Shown here: piece by piece, positions 23,219 to 36,572 of the stretch
Layout of the letters: each line of letters opens with the position of its first letter
How positions within the stretch are numbered: position 1 is the first letter of the stretch
NCBI GenBank assembly: GCA_037013495.1
Contig: CM072807.1
Location: 30,174,802 to 30,238,801, forward strand
From: Hippophae tibetana
Taxonomy: Eukaryota; Streptophyta; Magnoliopsida; Rosales; Elaeagnaceae
DNA: 64,000 nt
Direction: 5' to 3'
Program-made: the position numbers and the translations under genes
The notes under the pieces: model-generated
Database searches by the model: none
Told to the model about the DNA's origin: nothing
The model's input: only the letters and a program-made list of their open reading frames with translations

Positions 23219-23736
23219 CCAAACGGATACCCGGTCATATCTTGCTATTCCGGGGAAGGAATCCAGTGTTCTTTTTATAAAAATTCTCATAATTCGATTT
23301 CTGAGTGATTGACGGTCTCAATTTGAAGTAAAACATAATTTTAAATAAAAATTTCATTAATGAAGGAGATAAATACCCACGATAAATTAGATTTAATTTC
23401 TACTTTTTTTTCAAGTTTAAATTCACACAATCGCTCAAAAAGATAAATTTAGAGAATTTGAAATTTTCATATGCATAAATAAAAGGAAAACGAAAAAACT
23501 AAAAATACAATTCCCGGGAAACAGAGCAAAACAAAGATGTTTTCAAAAATGGCTCTCATAGTAAATGTTAGAATACAATTCAATCCAAAAAGTTCAAAAA
23601 ACCATATGAACGTATAACTTAAATGCAGCGGAAACAAATTAGATGGGAAACATACCTCCTGCCAGTGATAAAAATTATTTTATTTTCAAAACTTTCACTT
23701 TCAACATCGAGGCGGGTCAACACGACCCGGTTTTAC
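23219..23736 (+). repeat. Single-monomer doublet, copy 2 (518 bp)
   Basis: Partner of 22701-23218 at an offset of exactly 518 bp. It carries the same CCCAAACGG, GGGGAAGG, T8 and AAATTTAGAG marks, plus a private change to ATAACTTAAATG at the anchor of 23623. The correspondence ends where the next monomer reads CCCTAACGGATAGCC. Confidence 0.82.
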
Positions 23737-25951
23737 CCTAACGGATAGCCGGTCATATCTTGCTATTCCGGGGACGGAATCCAGTGTTCTTTTTATAAAA
23801 ATTCTCATAATTCGATTTCTGAGTGATTGACGGTCTCAATTTGAAGTAAAACATAATTTTAAATAAAAATTTCATTAATGAAGGAGATAAATACCCACGA
23901 TAAATTAGATTTATTTTCTACATTTTTTTCAAGTTTAAATTCACACAATCGCTCAAAAAGATAAATTGAGAGAATTTGAAATTTTCATATGCATAAATAA
24001 AAGGAAAACGAAAAAACTAAAAATACAATTCCCGAGAAACAGAGCAAAACAAAGATGTTTTCAAATATGGCTCTCATAGTAAATGTTAGAATACAATTCA
24101 ATCCAAAAAGTTCAAAAAACCATATGAACGTATAATTTAAATGCAGCGGAAACAAATTAGATGGGAAACATACCTCCTGCCAGTGATCAAAATTATTTTA
24201 TTTTCAAAACTTTCACTTTCAACATCGAGGCGGGTCAACACGACCCGGTTTTACCCTAACGGATAGCCGGTCATATCTTGCTATTCCGGGGACGGAATCC
24301 ATTGTTCTTTTTATAAAAATTCTCATAATTCGATCTCTGAGTGATTGACGGTCTCAATTTGAAGTAAAACATAATTTTAAATAAAAATTTCATTAATGAA
24401 ATAGATAAATACACACGATAAATTAGATTTATTTTCTACATTTTTTTCAAGTATAAATTCAGAGAATCGCTCCAAAAGATAAATTGAGACAATTTGCAAT
24501 TTCCACTTGCATAAAAAAAAGGAAAACGAAAAAACAAAAATACAATTCCCATGAAACAGAGCAAAACAGAGATTTTTTCAAAAATGGCTCTCCTAGTGAA
24601 TGTTAGAATACAATTCAATCCAAAAACGTTCAAAAAACCATATGAATGTATAATTTAAATGCAGCGGAAACAAAATGGATGGGATACATACCTCCTACCA
24701 TTGATCAAAATTATTTTATTTTTCAAAACTTTCACTTTCAACATCGAGGCGGGTCAACAAGACCCGGTTTTACCCTAACGGATACCCTGTCATATCTTGC
24801 TATTCTCGGGACGGAATCCAACGTTCTTTTTATCAAAATTCACATAATTCGATTTCTGAGTGATTGACGGTCTCAATTTGAAGTAAAACATCGTTTTAAA
24901 TAAATATTTCATTAATGAAGGAGATAAATACCCCAATAAATTAGATTTATTTTCTTCATTTTTTTCAAGTTTAAATTCACAGAATCGCTCAAAAATATAA
25001 ATTGAGACAATTTGCAATTTCCATATGCATAAAAAAAAGGAAAACGAAAAAACTAAAAATACAATTCCCGGGAAACAGTGCAAAACAAAGATGTTTTCAA
25101 AAATGGCTCTCACAGTAAATGTTAGAATACAATTCAATCCAAAAAGTTCAAAAAACCATATGAACGTATAATTTAAATGCAGCGGAAACAAATTAGATGG
25201 GAAACATACCTCCTGCCAGTGATAAAAATTATTTTATTTTCAAAACTTTCACTTTCAACATCGAGGCGGGTCAACACGACCCGGTTTTACCCTAACGGAT
25301 ACCCGGTCATATCTTGCTATTCCGGGGAAGGAATCCAGTGTTCTTTTTATAAAAATTCTCATAATTCGATTTCTGAGTGATTGACGGTCTCAATTTGAAG
25401 TAAAACATAATTTTAAATAAAAATTTCATTAATGAAGGAGATAAATACCCACGATAAATTAGATTTAATTTCTACTTTTTTTTCAAGTTTAAATTCACAC
25501 AATCGCTCAAAAAGATAAATTGAGAGAATTTGAAATTTTCATATGCATAAATAAAAGGAAAACGAAAAAACTAAAAATACAATTCCCGGGAAACAGAGCA
25601 AAACAAAGATGTTTTCAAAAATGGCTCTCATCGTAAATGTTAGAATACAATTCAATCCAAAAAGTTCAAAAATACATATGAACGTATAATTTAAATGCAG
25701 CGGAAACAAATTAGATGGGAAACATACCTCCTGCCAGTGATAAAAATTATTTTATTTTCAAAACTTTCACTTTCAACATCGAGGCGGGTCAACACGACCC
25801 GGTTTTACCCTAACGGATAGCCGGTCATATCTTGCTATTCCGGGGACGGAATCCAGTGTTCTTTTTATAAAAATTCTCATAATTCGATTTCTGAGTGATT
25901 GACGGTCTCAATTTGAAGTAAAACATAATTTTAAATAAAAATTTCATTAAT
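23630..25951 (+). repeat. Octamer-spaced duplication, copy 1 (offset 4145 bp)
   Basis: Unit starts are at 24141, 24659, 25177 and 25695. Matching marks at +4145 include CCCGAGAAACAG with CAAATATGGC, CCATTGTTC, GATCTCTGAG, CCCATGAAAC, an A-type front joined to a B-type GC block (GGGTCAACAAGACCC), GGATACCCTGTC, CTCACAGTAAATG, and AAAATACATATG near 25673. Private differences in this copy are CAGTGCAAAAC near 25078 and CTCATCGTAAATG near 25629. The match ends at a type switch: GAAGGAG here against GAAGTAG in the partner. Confidence 0.85.
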
Positions 25952-27774
25952 GAAGGAGATAAATACCCACGATAAATTAGATTTATTTTCTACTTTTTTT
26001 TCAAGTTTAAATTCACACAATCGCTCAAAAAGATAAATTGAGAGAATTTGAAATTTTCATATGCATAAATAAAAGGAAAACGAAAAAACTAAAAATACAA
26101 TTCCCTGGAAACAGAGCAAAACAAAGATGTTTTCAAAAATGGCTCTCATAGTAAATGTTAGAATACAATTCAATCCAAAAAGTTCAAAAAACCATATGAA
26201 CGTATAATTTAAATGCAGCGGAAACAAATTAGATGGGAAACATACCTCCTGCCAGTGATAAAAATTATTTTATTTTCAAAACTTTCACTTTCAACATCGA
26301 GGCGGGTCAACACGACCCGGTTTTACCCTAACGGATAGCCGGTCATATCTTGCTATTCCGGGGACGGAATCCAGTGTTCTTTTTATAAAAATTCTCATAA
26401 TTCGATTTCTGAGTGATTGACGGTCTCAATTTGAAGTAAAACATAATTTTAAATAAAAATTTCATTAATGAAGGAGATAAATACCCACGATAAATTAGAT
26501 TTATTTTCTTCATTTTTTTCAAGTATAAATTCAGAGATTCGCTCCAAAAGATAAATTGAGACAATTTGCAATTTCCACTTGCATAAAAAAAAGGAAAACG
26601 AAAAAACAAAAATACAATTCCCGTGAAACAGAGCAAAACAGAGATTTTTTCAAAAATGGCTCTCCTAGTGAATGTTAGAATACAATTCAATCCAAAAACG
26701 TTCAAAAAACAATATGAACGTATAATTTAAATGCAGCGGAAACAAAATGGATGGGATACATACCTCCTACCATTGATCAAAATTATTTTATTTTTCAAAA
26801 ATTTCACTTTCAACATCGAGGCGGGTCAACCCGAGCCGGTTTGACCCTAACGGATACCCGGTCATATCTTGCTATTCTCGGGACGGAATCCAACGTTCTT
26901 TTTATCAAAATTCACATAATTCGATTTCTGAGTGATTGACGGTCTCAATTTGAAGTAAAACATCGTTTTAAATAAATATTTCATTAATGAAGTAGATAAA
27001 TACCCCAATAAATTAGATTTATTTTCTTCATTTTTTTCAAGTTTAAATTCACAGAATCGCTCAAAAATATAAATTGAGACAATTTGCAATTTCCATATGC
27101 ATAAAAAAAAGGAAAACGAAAAAACTAAAAATACAATTCCCGGGAAACAGAGCAAAAAAAAGATGTTTTCAAAAATGGCTCTCATAGTAAAATGTTAGAA
27201 TACAATTCAATCCAAAAAGTTCAAAAAACCATATGAACGTATAATTTAAATGCAGCGGAAACAAATTAGATGGGAAACATACCTCCTGCCAGTGATAAAA
27301 ATTATTTTATTTTCAAAACTTTCACTTTCAACATCGAGGCGGGTCAACACGACCCGGTTTTACCCTAACGGATACCCGGTCATATCTTGCTATTCCGGGG
27401 AAGGAATCCAGTGTTCTTTTTATAAAAATTCTCATAATTCGATTTCTGAGTGATTGACGGTCTCAATTTGAAGTAAAACATAATTTTAAATAAAAATTTC
27501 ATTAATGAAGGAGATAAATACCCACGATAAATTAGATTTAATTTCTACTTTTTTTTCAAGTTTAAATTCACACAATCGCTCAAAAAGATAAATTGAGAGA
27601 ATTTGAAATTTTCATATGCATAAATAAAAGGAAAACGAAAAAACTAAAAATACAATTCCCGGGAAACAGAGCAAAACAAAGATGTTTTCAAAAATGGCTC
27701 TCATAGTAAATGTTAGAATACAATTCAATCCAAAAAGTTCAAAAAACCATATGAACGTATAATTTAAATGCAGC
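25952..27774 (+). repeat. Spacer between octamer copies, precursor of the trimer HOR
   Basis: Unit starts are at 26213, 26731 and 27250. The order is a B unit with a GTATAAATTCAGAGATTCGC body, an A unit at 26731 whose tail has GCAAAAAAAAGATG, and a B unit with GGGGAAGG. The first two units match the trimer units at 30875 and 31393 at an offset of 4662 bp, so this looks like a detached copy or the founder of the trimer array. One extra A occurs in GTAAAATGTTAG near 27191. Confidence 0.82.
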
Positions 27775-30096
27775 GGAAACAAATTAGATGGGAAACATAC
27801 CTCCTGCCAGTGATAAAAATTATTTTATTTTCAAAACTTTCACTTTCAACATCGAGGCGGGTCAACACGACCCGGTTTTACCCTAACGGATAGCCGGTCA
27901 TATCTTGCTATTCCGGGGACGGAATCCAGTGTTCTTTTTATAAAAATTCTCATAATTCGATTTCTGAGTGATTGACGGTCTCAATTTGAAGTAAAACATA
28001 ATTTTAAATAAAAATTTCATTAATGAAGGAGATAAATACCCACGATAAATTAGATTTATTTTCTACATTTTTTTCAAGTTTAAATTCACACAATCGCTCA
28101 AAAAGATAAATTGAGAGAATTTGAAATTTTCATATGCATAAATAAAAGGAAAACGAAAAAACTAAAAATATAATTCCCGAGAAACAGAGCAAAACAAAGA
28201 TGTTTTCAAATATGGCTCTCATAGTAAATGTTAGAATACAATTCAATCCAAAAAGTTCAAAAAACCATATGAACGTATAATTTAAATGCAGCGGAAACAA
28301 ATTAGATGGGAAACATACCTCCTGCCAGTGATCAAAATTATTTTATTTTCAAAACTTTCACTTTCAACATCGAGGCGGGTCAACACGACCCGGTTTTACC
28401 CTAACGGATAGCCGGTCATATCTTGCTATTCCGGGGACGGAATCCATTGTTCTTTTTATAAAAATTCTCATAATTCGATCTCTGAGTGATTGACGGTCTC
28501 AATTTGAAGTAAAACATAATTTTAAATAAAAATTTCATTAATGAAATAGATAAATACACACGATAAATTAGATTTATTTTCTACATTTTTTTCAAGTATA
28601 AATTCAGAGAATCGCTCCAAAAGATAAATTGAGACAATTTGCAATTTCCACTTGCATAAAAAAAAGGAAAACGAAAAAACAAAAATACAATTCCCATGAA
28701 ACAGAGCAAAACAGAGATTTTTTCAAAAATGGCTCTCCTAGTGAATGTTAGAATACAATTCAATCCAAAAACGTTCAAAAAACCATATGAATGTATAATT
28801 TAAATGCAGCGGAAACAAAATGGATGGGATACATACCTCCTACCATTGATCAAAATTATTTTATTTTTCAAAACTTTCACTTTCAACATCGAGGCGGGTC
28901 AACAAGACCCGGTTTTACCCTAACGGATACCCTGTCATATCTTGCTATTCTCGGGACGGAATCCAACGTTCTTTTTATCAAAATTCACATAATTCGATTT
29001 CTGAGTGATTGACGGTCTCAATTTGAAGTAAAACATCGTTTTAAATAAATATTTCATTAATGAAGGAGATAAATACCCCAATAAATTAGATTTATTTTCT
29101 TCATTTTTTTCAAGTTTAAATTCACAGAATCGCTCAAAAATATAAATTGAGACAATTTGCAATTTCCATATGCATAAAAAAAAGGAAAACGAAAAAACTA
29201 AAAATACAATTCCCGGGAAACAGAGCAAAACAAAGATGTTTTCAAAAATGGCTCTCACAGTAAATGTTAGAATACAATTCAATCCAAAAAGTTCAAAAAA
29301 CCATATGAACGTATAATTTAAATGCAGCGGAAACAAATTAGATGGGAAACATACCTCCTGCCAGTGATAAAAATTATTTTATTTTCAAAACTTTCACTTT
29401 CAACATCGAGGCGGGTCAACACGACCCGGTTTTACCCTAACGGATACCCGGTCATATCTTGCTATTCCGGGGAAGGAATCCAGTGTTCTTTTTATAAAAA
29501 TTCTCATAATTCGATTTCTGAGTGATTGACGGTCTCAATTTGAAGTAAAACATAATTTTAAATAAAAATTTCATTAATGAAGGAGATAAATACCCACGAT
29601 AAATTAGATTTAATTTCTACTTTTTTTTCAAGTTTAAATTCACACAATCGCTCAAAAAGATAAATTGAGAGAATTTGAAATTTTCATATGCATAAATAAA
29701 AGGAAAACGAAAAAACTAAAAATACAATTCCCGGGAAACAGAGCAAAACAAAGATGTTTTCAAAAATGGCTCTCATAGTAAATGTTAGAATACAATTCAA
29801 TCCAAAAAGTTCAAAAATACATATGAACGTATAATTTAAATGCAGCGGAAACAAATTAGATGGGAAACATACCTCCTGCCAGTGATAAAAATTATTTTAT
29901 TTTCAAAACTTTCACTTTTAACATCGAGGCGGGTCAACACGACCCGGTTTTACCCTAACGGATAGCCGGTCATATCTTGCTATTCCGGGGACGGAATCCA
30001 GTGTTCTTTTTATAAAAATTCTCATAATTCGATTTCTGAGTGATTGACGGTCTCAATTTGAAGTAAAACATAATTTTAAATAAAAATTTCATTAAT
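27775..30096 (+). repeat. Octamer-spaced duplication, copy 2
   Basis: Unit starts are at 28286, 28804, 29322 and 29840, each 4145 bp after its partner in 23630-25951. Differences noticed: ATATAATTCCCGAG near 28168, CAGAGCAAAAC restored near 29221, CTCATAGTAAATG near 29772, and CACTTTTAACATC near 29914. At about 30097 the sequence changes to GAAGTAGATAAATACCCC and enters the trimer array. Confidence 0.85.
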
Positions 30097-30356
30097 GAAG
30101 TAGATAAATACCCCAATAAATTAGATTTATTTTCTTCATTTTTTTCAAGTTTAAATTCACAGAATCGCTCAAAAATATAAATTGAGACAATTTGCAATTT
30201 CCATATGCATAAAAAAAAGGAAAACGAAAAAACTAAAAATACAATTCCCGGGAAACAGAGCAAAAAAAAGATGTTTTCAAAAATGGCTCTCATAGTAAAT
30301 GTTAGAATACAATTCAATCCAAAAAGTTCAAAAAACCATATGAACGTATAATTTAA

Positions 30357-31910
30357 ATGCAGCGGAAACAAATTAGATGGGAAACATACCTCCTGCCAGT
30401 GATAAAAATTATTTTATTTTCAAAACTTTCACTTTCAACATCGAGGCGGGTCAACACGACCCGGTTTTACCCTAACGGATACCCGGTCATATCTTGCTAT
30501 TCCGGGGAAGGAATCCAGTGTTCTTTTTATAAAAATTCTCATAATTCGATTTCTGAGTGATTGACGGTCTCAATTTGAAGTAAAACATAATTTTAAATAA
30601 AAATTTCATTAATGAAGGAGATAAATACCCACGATAAATTAGATTTATTTTCTACTTTTTTTTCAAGTTTAAATTCACACAATCGCTCAAAAAGATAAAT
30701 TGAGAGAATTTGAAATTTTCATATGCATAAATAAAAGGAAAACGAAAAAACTAAAAATACAATTCCCTGGAAACAGAGCAAAACAAAGATGTTTTCAAAA
30801 ATGGCTCTCATAGTAAATGTTAGAATACAATTCAATCCAAAAAGTTCAAAAAACCATATGAACGTATAATTTAAATGCAGCGGAAACAAATTAGATGGGA
30901 AACATACCTCCTGCCAGTGATCAAAATTATTTTATTTTCAAAACTTTCACTTTCAACATCGAGGCGGGTCAACACGACCCGGTTTTACCCTAACGGATAG
31001 CCGGTCATATCTTGCTATTCCGGGGACGGAATCCAGTGTTCTTTTTATAAAAATTCTCATAATTCGATTTCTGAGTGATTGACGGTCTCAATTTGAAGTA
31101 AAACATAATTTTAAATAAAAATTTCATTAATGAAGGAGATAAATACCCACGATAAATTAGATTTATTTTCTTCATTTTTTTCAAGTATAAATTCAGAGAT
31201 TCGCTCCAAAAGATAAATTGAGACAATTTGCAATTTCCACTTGCATAAAAAAAAGGAAAACGAAAAAACAAAAATACAATTCCCGTGAAACAGAGCAAAA
31301 CAGAGATTTTTTCAAAAATGGCTCTCCTAGTGAATGTTAGAATACAATTCAATCCAAAAACGTTCAAAAAACAATATGAACGTATAATTTAAATGCAGCG
31401 GAAACAAAATGGATGGGATACATACCTCCTACCATTGATCAAAATTATTTTATTTTTCAAAAATTTCACTTTCAACATCGAGGCGGGTCAACCCGAGCCG
31501 GTTTGACCCTAACGGATACCCGGTCATATCTTGCTATTCTCGGGACGGAATCCAACGTTCTTTTTATCAAAATTCACATAATTCGATTTCTGAGTGATTG
31601 ACGGTCTCAATTTGAAGTAAAACATCGTTTTAAATAAATATTTCATTAATGAAGTAGATAAATAACCCAATAAATTAGATTTATTTTCTTCATTTTTTTC
31701 AAGTTTAAATTCACAGAATCGCTCAAAAATATAAATTGAGACAATTTGCAATTTCCATATGCATAAAAAAAAGGAAAACGAAAAAACTAAAAATACAATT
31801 CCCGGGAAACAGAGCAAAAAAAAGATGTTTTCAAAAATGGCTCTCATAGTAAATGTTAGAATACAATTCAATCCAAAAAGTTCAAAAAACCATATGAACG
31901 TATAATTTAA
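30357..31910 (+). repeat. Trimer HOR unit 1
   Basis: Monomers start at 30357, 30875 and 31393. The A-type monomer carries AAATAACCCAATAAATT near 31663, a mark shared only with unit 2. The middle monomer has AGTGATCAAAATT. Confidence 0.9.
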
Positions 31911-33464
31911 ATGCAGCGGAAACAAATTAGATGGGAAACATACCTCCTGCGAGTGATAAAAATTATTTTATTTCCAAAACTTTCACTTTCAACATCGAGG
32001 CGGGTCAACACGACCCGGTTTTACCCTAACGGATACCCGGTCATATCTTGCTATTCCGGGGAAGGAATCCAGTGTTCTTTTTATAAAAATTCTCATAATT
32101 CGATTTCTGAGTGATTGACGGTCTCAATTTGAAGTAAAACATAATTTTAAATAAAAATTTCATTAATGAAGGAGATAAATACCCACGATAAATTAGATTT
32201 ATTTTCTACTTTTTTTTCAAGTTTAAATTCACACAATCGCTCAAAAAGATAAATTGAGAGAATTTGAAATTTTCATATGCATAAATAAAAGGAAAACGAA
32301 AAAACTAAAAATACAATTCCCTGGAAACAGAGCAAAACAAAGATGTTTTCAAAAATGGCTCTCATAGTAAATGTTAGAATACAATTCAATCCAAAAAGTT
32401 CAAAAAACCATATGAACGTATAATTTAAATGCAGCGGAAACAAATTAGATGGGAAACATACCTCCTGCCAGTGATCAAAATTATTTTATTTTCAAAACTT
32501 TCACTTTCAACATCGAGGCGGGTCAACACGACCCGGTTTTACCCTAACGGATAGCCGGTCATATCTTGCTATTCCGGGGACGGAATCCAGTGTTCTTTTT
32601 ATAAAAATTCTCATAATTCGATTTCTGAGTGATTGACGGTCTCAATTTGAAGTAAAACATAATTTTAAATAAAAATTTCATTAATGAAGGAGATAAATAC
32701 CCACGATAAATTAGATTTATTTTCTTCATTTTTTTCAAGTATAAATTCAGAGATTCGCTCCAAAAGATAAATTGAGACAATTTGCAATTTCCACTTGCAT
32801 AAAAAAAAGGAAAACGAAAAAACAAAAATACAATTCCCGTGAAACAGAGCAAAACAGAGATTTTTTCAAAAATGGCTCTCCTAGTGAATGTTAGAATACA
32901 ATTGAATCCAAAAACGTTCAAAAAACAATATGAACGTATAATTTAAATGCAGCGGAAACAAAATGGATGGGATACATACCTCCTACCATTGATCAAAATT
33001 ATTTTATTTTTCAAAAATTTCACTTTCAACATCGAGGCGGGTCAACCCGAGCCGGTTTGACCCTAACGGATACCCGGTCATATCTTGCTATTCTCGGGAC
33101 GGAATCCAACGTTCTTTTTATCAAAATTCACATAATTCGATTTCTGAGTGATTGACGGTCTCAATTTGAAGTAAAACATCGTTTTAAATAAATATTTCAT
33201 TAATGAAGTAGATAAATAACCCAATAAATTAGATTTATTTTCTTCATTTTTTTCAAGTTTAAATTCACAGAATCGCTCAAAAATATAAATTGAGACAATT
33301 TGCAATTTCCATATGCATAAAAAAAAGGAAAACGAAAAAACTAAAAATACAATTCCCGGGAAACAGAGCAAAAAAAAGATGTTTTCAAAAATGGCTCTCA
33401 TAGTAAATGTTAGAATACAATTCAATCCAAAAAGTTCAAAAAACCATATGAACGTATAATTTAA
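31911..33464 (+). repeat. Trimer HOR unit 2
   Basis: Monomers start at 31911, 32429 and 32947. It shares AAATAACCC (near 33217) with unit 1. Private changes are TGCGAGTGATAAAAATT and TTTCCAAAAC just after 31911, and CAATTGAATCC near 32900. Confidence 0.9.
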
Positions 33465-35018
33465 ATGCAGCGGAAACAAATTAGATGGGAAACATACCTC
33501 CTGCCAGTGATAAAAATTATTTTATTTTCAAAACTTTCACTTTCAACATCGAGGCGGGTCAACACGACCCGGTTTTACCCTAACGGATACCCGGTCATAT
33601 CTTGCTATTCCGGGGAAGGAATCCAGTGTTCTTTTTATAAAAATTCTCATAATTCGATTTCTGAGTGATTGACGGTCTCAATTTGAAGTAAAACATAATT
33701 TTAAATAAAAATTTCATTAATGAAGGAGATAAATACCCACGATAAATTAGATTTATTTTCTACTTTTTTTTCAAGTTTAAATTCACACAATCGCTCAAAA
33801 AGATAAATTGAGAGAATTTGAAATTTTCATATGCATAAATAAAAGGAAAACGAAAAAACTAAAAATACAATTCCCTGGAAACAGAGCAAAACAAAGATGT
33901 TTTCAAAAATGGCTCTCATAGTAAATGTTAGAATACAATTCAATCCAAAAAGTTCAAAAAACCATATGAACGTATAATTTAAATGCAGCGGAAACAAATT
34001 AGATGGGAAACATACCTCCTGCCAGTGATAAAAATTATTTTATTTTCAAAACTTTCACTTTCAACATCGAGGCGGGTCAACACGACCCGGTTTTACCCTA
34101 ACGGATAGCCGGTCATATCTTGCTATTCCGGGGACGGAATCCAGTGTTCTTTTTATAAAAATTCTCATAATTCGATTTCTGAGTGATTGACGGTCTCAAT
34201 TTGAAGTAAAACATAATTTTAAATAAAAATTTCATTAATGAAGGAGATAAATACCCACGATAAATTAGATTTATTTTCTTCATTTTTTTCAAGTATAAAT
34301 TCAGAGATTCGCTCCAAAAGATAAATTGAGACAATTTGCAATTTCCACTTGCATAAAAAAAAGGAAAACGAAAAAACAAAAATACAATTCCCGTGAAACA
34401 GAGCAAAACAGAGATTTTTTCAAAAATGGCTCTCCTAGTGAATGTTAGAATACAATTCAATCCAAAAACGTTCAAAAAACAATATGAACGTATAATTTAA
34501 ATGCAGCGGAAACAAAATGGATGGGATACATACCTCCTACCATTGATCAAAATTATTTTATTTTTCAAAAATTTCACTTTCAACATCGAGGCGGGTCAAC
34601 CCGAGCCGGTTTGACCCTAACGGATACCCGGTCATATCTTGCTATTCTCGGGACGGAATCCAACGTTCTTTTTATCAAAATTCACATAATTCGATTTCTG
34701 AGTAATTGACGGTCTCAATTTGAAGTAAAACATCGTTTTAAATAAATATTTCATTAATGAAGTAGATAAATACCCCAATAAATTAGATTTATTTTCTTCA
34801 TTTTTTTCAAGTTTAAATTCACAGAATCGCTCAAAAATATAAATTGAGACAATTTGCAATTTCCATATGCATAAAAAAAAGGAAAACGAAAAAACTAAAA
34901 ATACAATTCCCGGGAAACAGAGCAAAAAAAAGATGTTTTCAAAAATGGCTCTCATAGTAAATGTTAGAATACAATTCAATCCAAAAAGTTCAAAAAACCA
35001 TATGAACGTATAATTTAA
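33465..35018 (+). repeat. Trimer HOR unit 3
   Basis: Monomers start at 33465, 33983 and 34501. It has CTGAGTAATTGACGG after the A-type start (near 34700) and AAATACCCCAATAAATT, both shared with unit 4 and not with units 1-2. The middle monomer reads AGTGATAAAAATT, unlike the other units. Confidence 0.9.
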
Positions 35019-36572
35019 ATGCAGCGGAAACAAATTAGATGGGAAACATACCTCCTGCCAGTGATAAAAATTATTTTATTTTCAAAACTTTCACTTTCAA
35101 CATCGAGGCGGGTCAACACGACCCGGTTTTACCCTAACGGATACCCGGTCATATCTTGCTATTCCGGGGAAGGAATCCAGTGTTCTTTTTATAAAAATTC
35201 TCATAATTCGATTTCTGAGTGATTGACGGTCTCAATTTGAAGTAAAACATAATTTTAAATAAAAATTTCATTAATGAAGGAGATAAATACCCACGATAAA
35301 TTAGATTTATTTTCTACTTTTTTTTCAAGTTTAAATTCACACAATCGCTCAAAAAGATAAATTGAGAGAATTTGAAATTTTCATATGCATAAATAAAAGG
35401 AAAACGAAAAAACTAAAAATACAATTCCCTGGAAACAGAGCAAAACAAAGATGTTTTCAAAAATGGCTCTCATAGTAAATGTTAGAATACAATTCAATCC
35501 AAAAAGTTCAAAAAACCATATGAACGTATAATTTAAATGCAGCGGAAACAAATTAGATGGGAAACATACCTCCTGCCAGTGATCAAAATTATTTTATTTT
35601 CAAAACTTTCACTTTCAACATCGAGGCGGGTCAACACGACCCGGTTTTACCCTAACGGATAGCCGGTCATATCTTGCTATTCCGGGGACGGAATCCAGTG
35701 TTCTTTTTATAAAAATTCTCATAATTCGATTTCTGAGTGATTGACGGTCTCAATTTGAAGTAAAACATAATTTTAAATAAAAATTTCATTAATGAAGGAG
35801 ATAAATACCCACGATAAATTAGATTTATTTTCTTCATTTTTTTCAAGTATAAATTCAGAGATTCGCTCCAAAAGATAAATTGAGACAATTTGCAATTTCC
35901 ACTTGCATAAAAAAAAGGAAAACGAAAAAACAAAAATACAATTCCCGTGAAACAGAGCAAAACAGAGATTTTTTCAAAAATGGCTCTCCTAGTGAATGTT
36001 AGAATACAATTCAATCCAAAAACGTTCAAAAAACAATATGAACGTATAATTTAAATGCAGCGGAAACAAAATGGATGGGATACATACCTCCTACCATTGA
36101 TCAAAATTATTTTATTTTTCAAAAATTTCACTTTCAACATCGAGGCGGGTCAACCCGAGCCGGTTTGACCCTAACGGATACCCGGTCATATCTTGCTATT
36201 CTCGGGACGGAATCCAACGTTCTTTTTATCAAAATTCACATAATTCGATTTCTGAGTAATTGACGGTCTCAATTTGAAGTAAAACATCGTTTTAAATAAA
36301 TATTTCATTAATGAAGTAGATAAATACCCCAATAAATTAGATTTATTTTCTTCATTTTTTTCAAGTTTAAATTCACAGAATCGCTCAAAAATATAAATTG
36401 AGACAATTTGCAATTTCCATATGCATAAAAAAAAGGAAAACGAAAAAACTAAAAATACAATTCCCGGGAAACAGAGCAAAAAAAAGATGTTTTCAAAAAT
36501 GGCTCTCATAGTAAATGTTAGAATACAATTCAATCCAAAAAGTTCAAAAAACCATATGAACGTATAATTTAA
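35019..36572 (+). repeat. Trimer HOR unit 4
   Basis: Monomers start at 35019, 35537 and 36055. It carries CTGAGTAATTGACGG (near 36253), like unit 3. The following partial copy (36573 to about 37320) changes CCCTGGAAAC to CCCGGGAAAC and has a private ATACTCACG near 36842. Confidence 0.9.
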
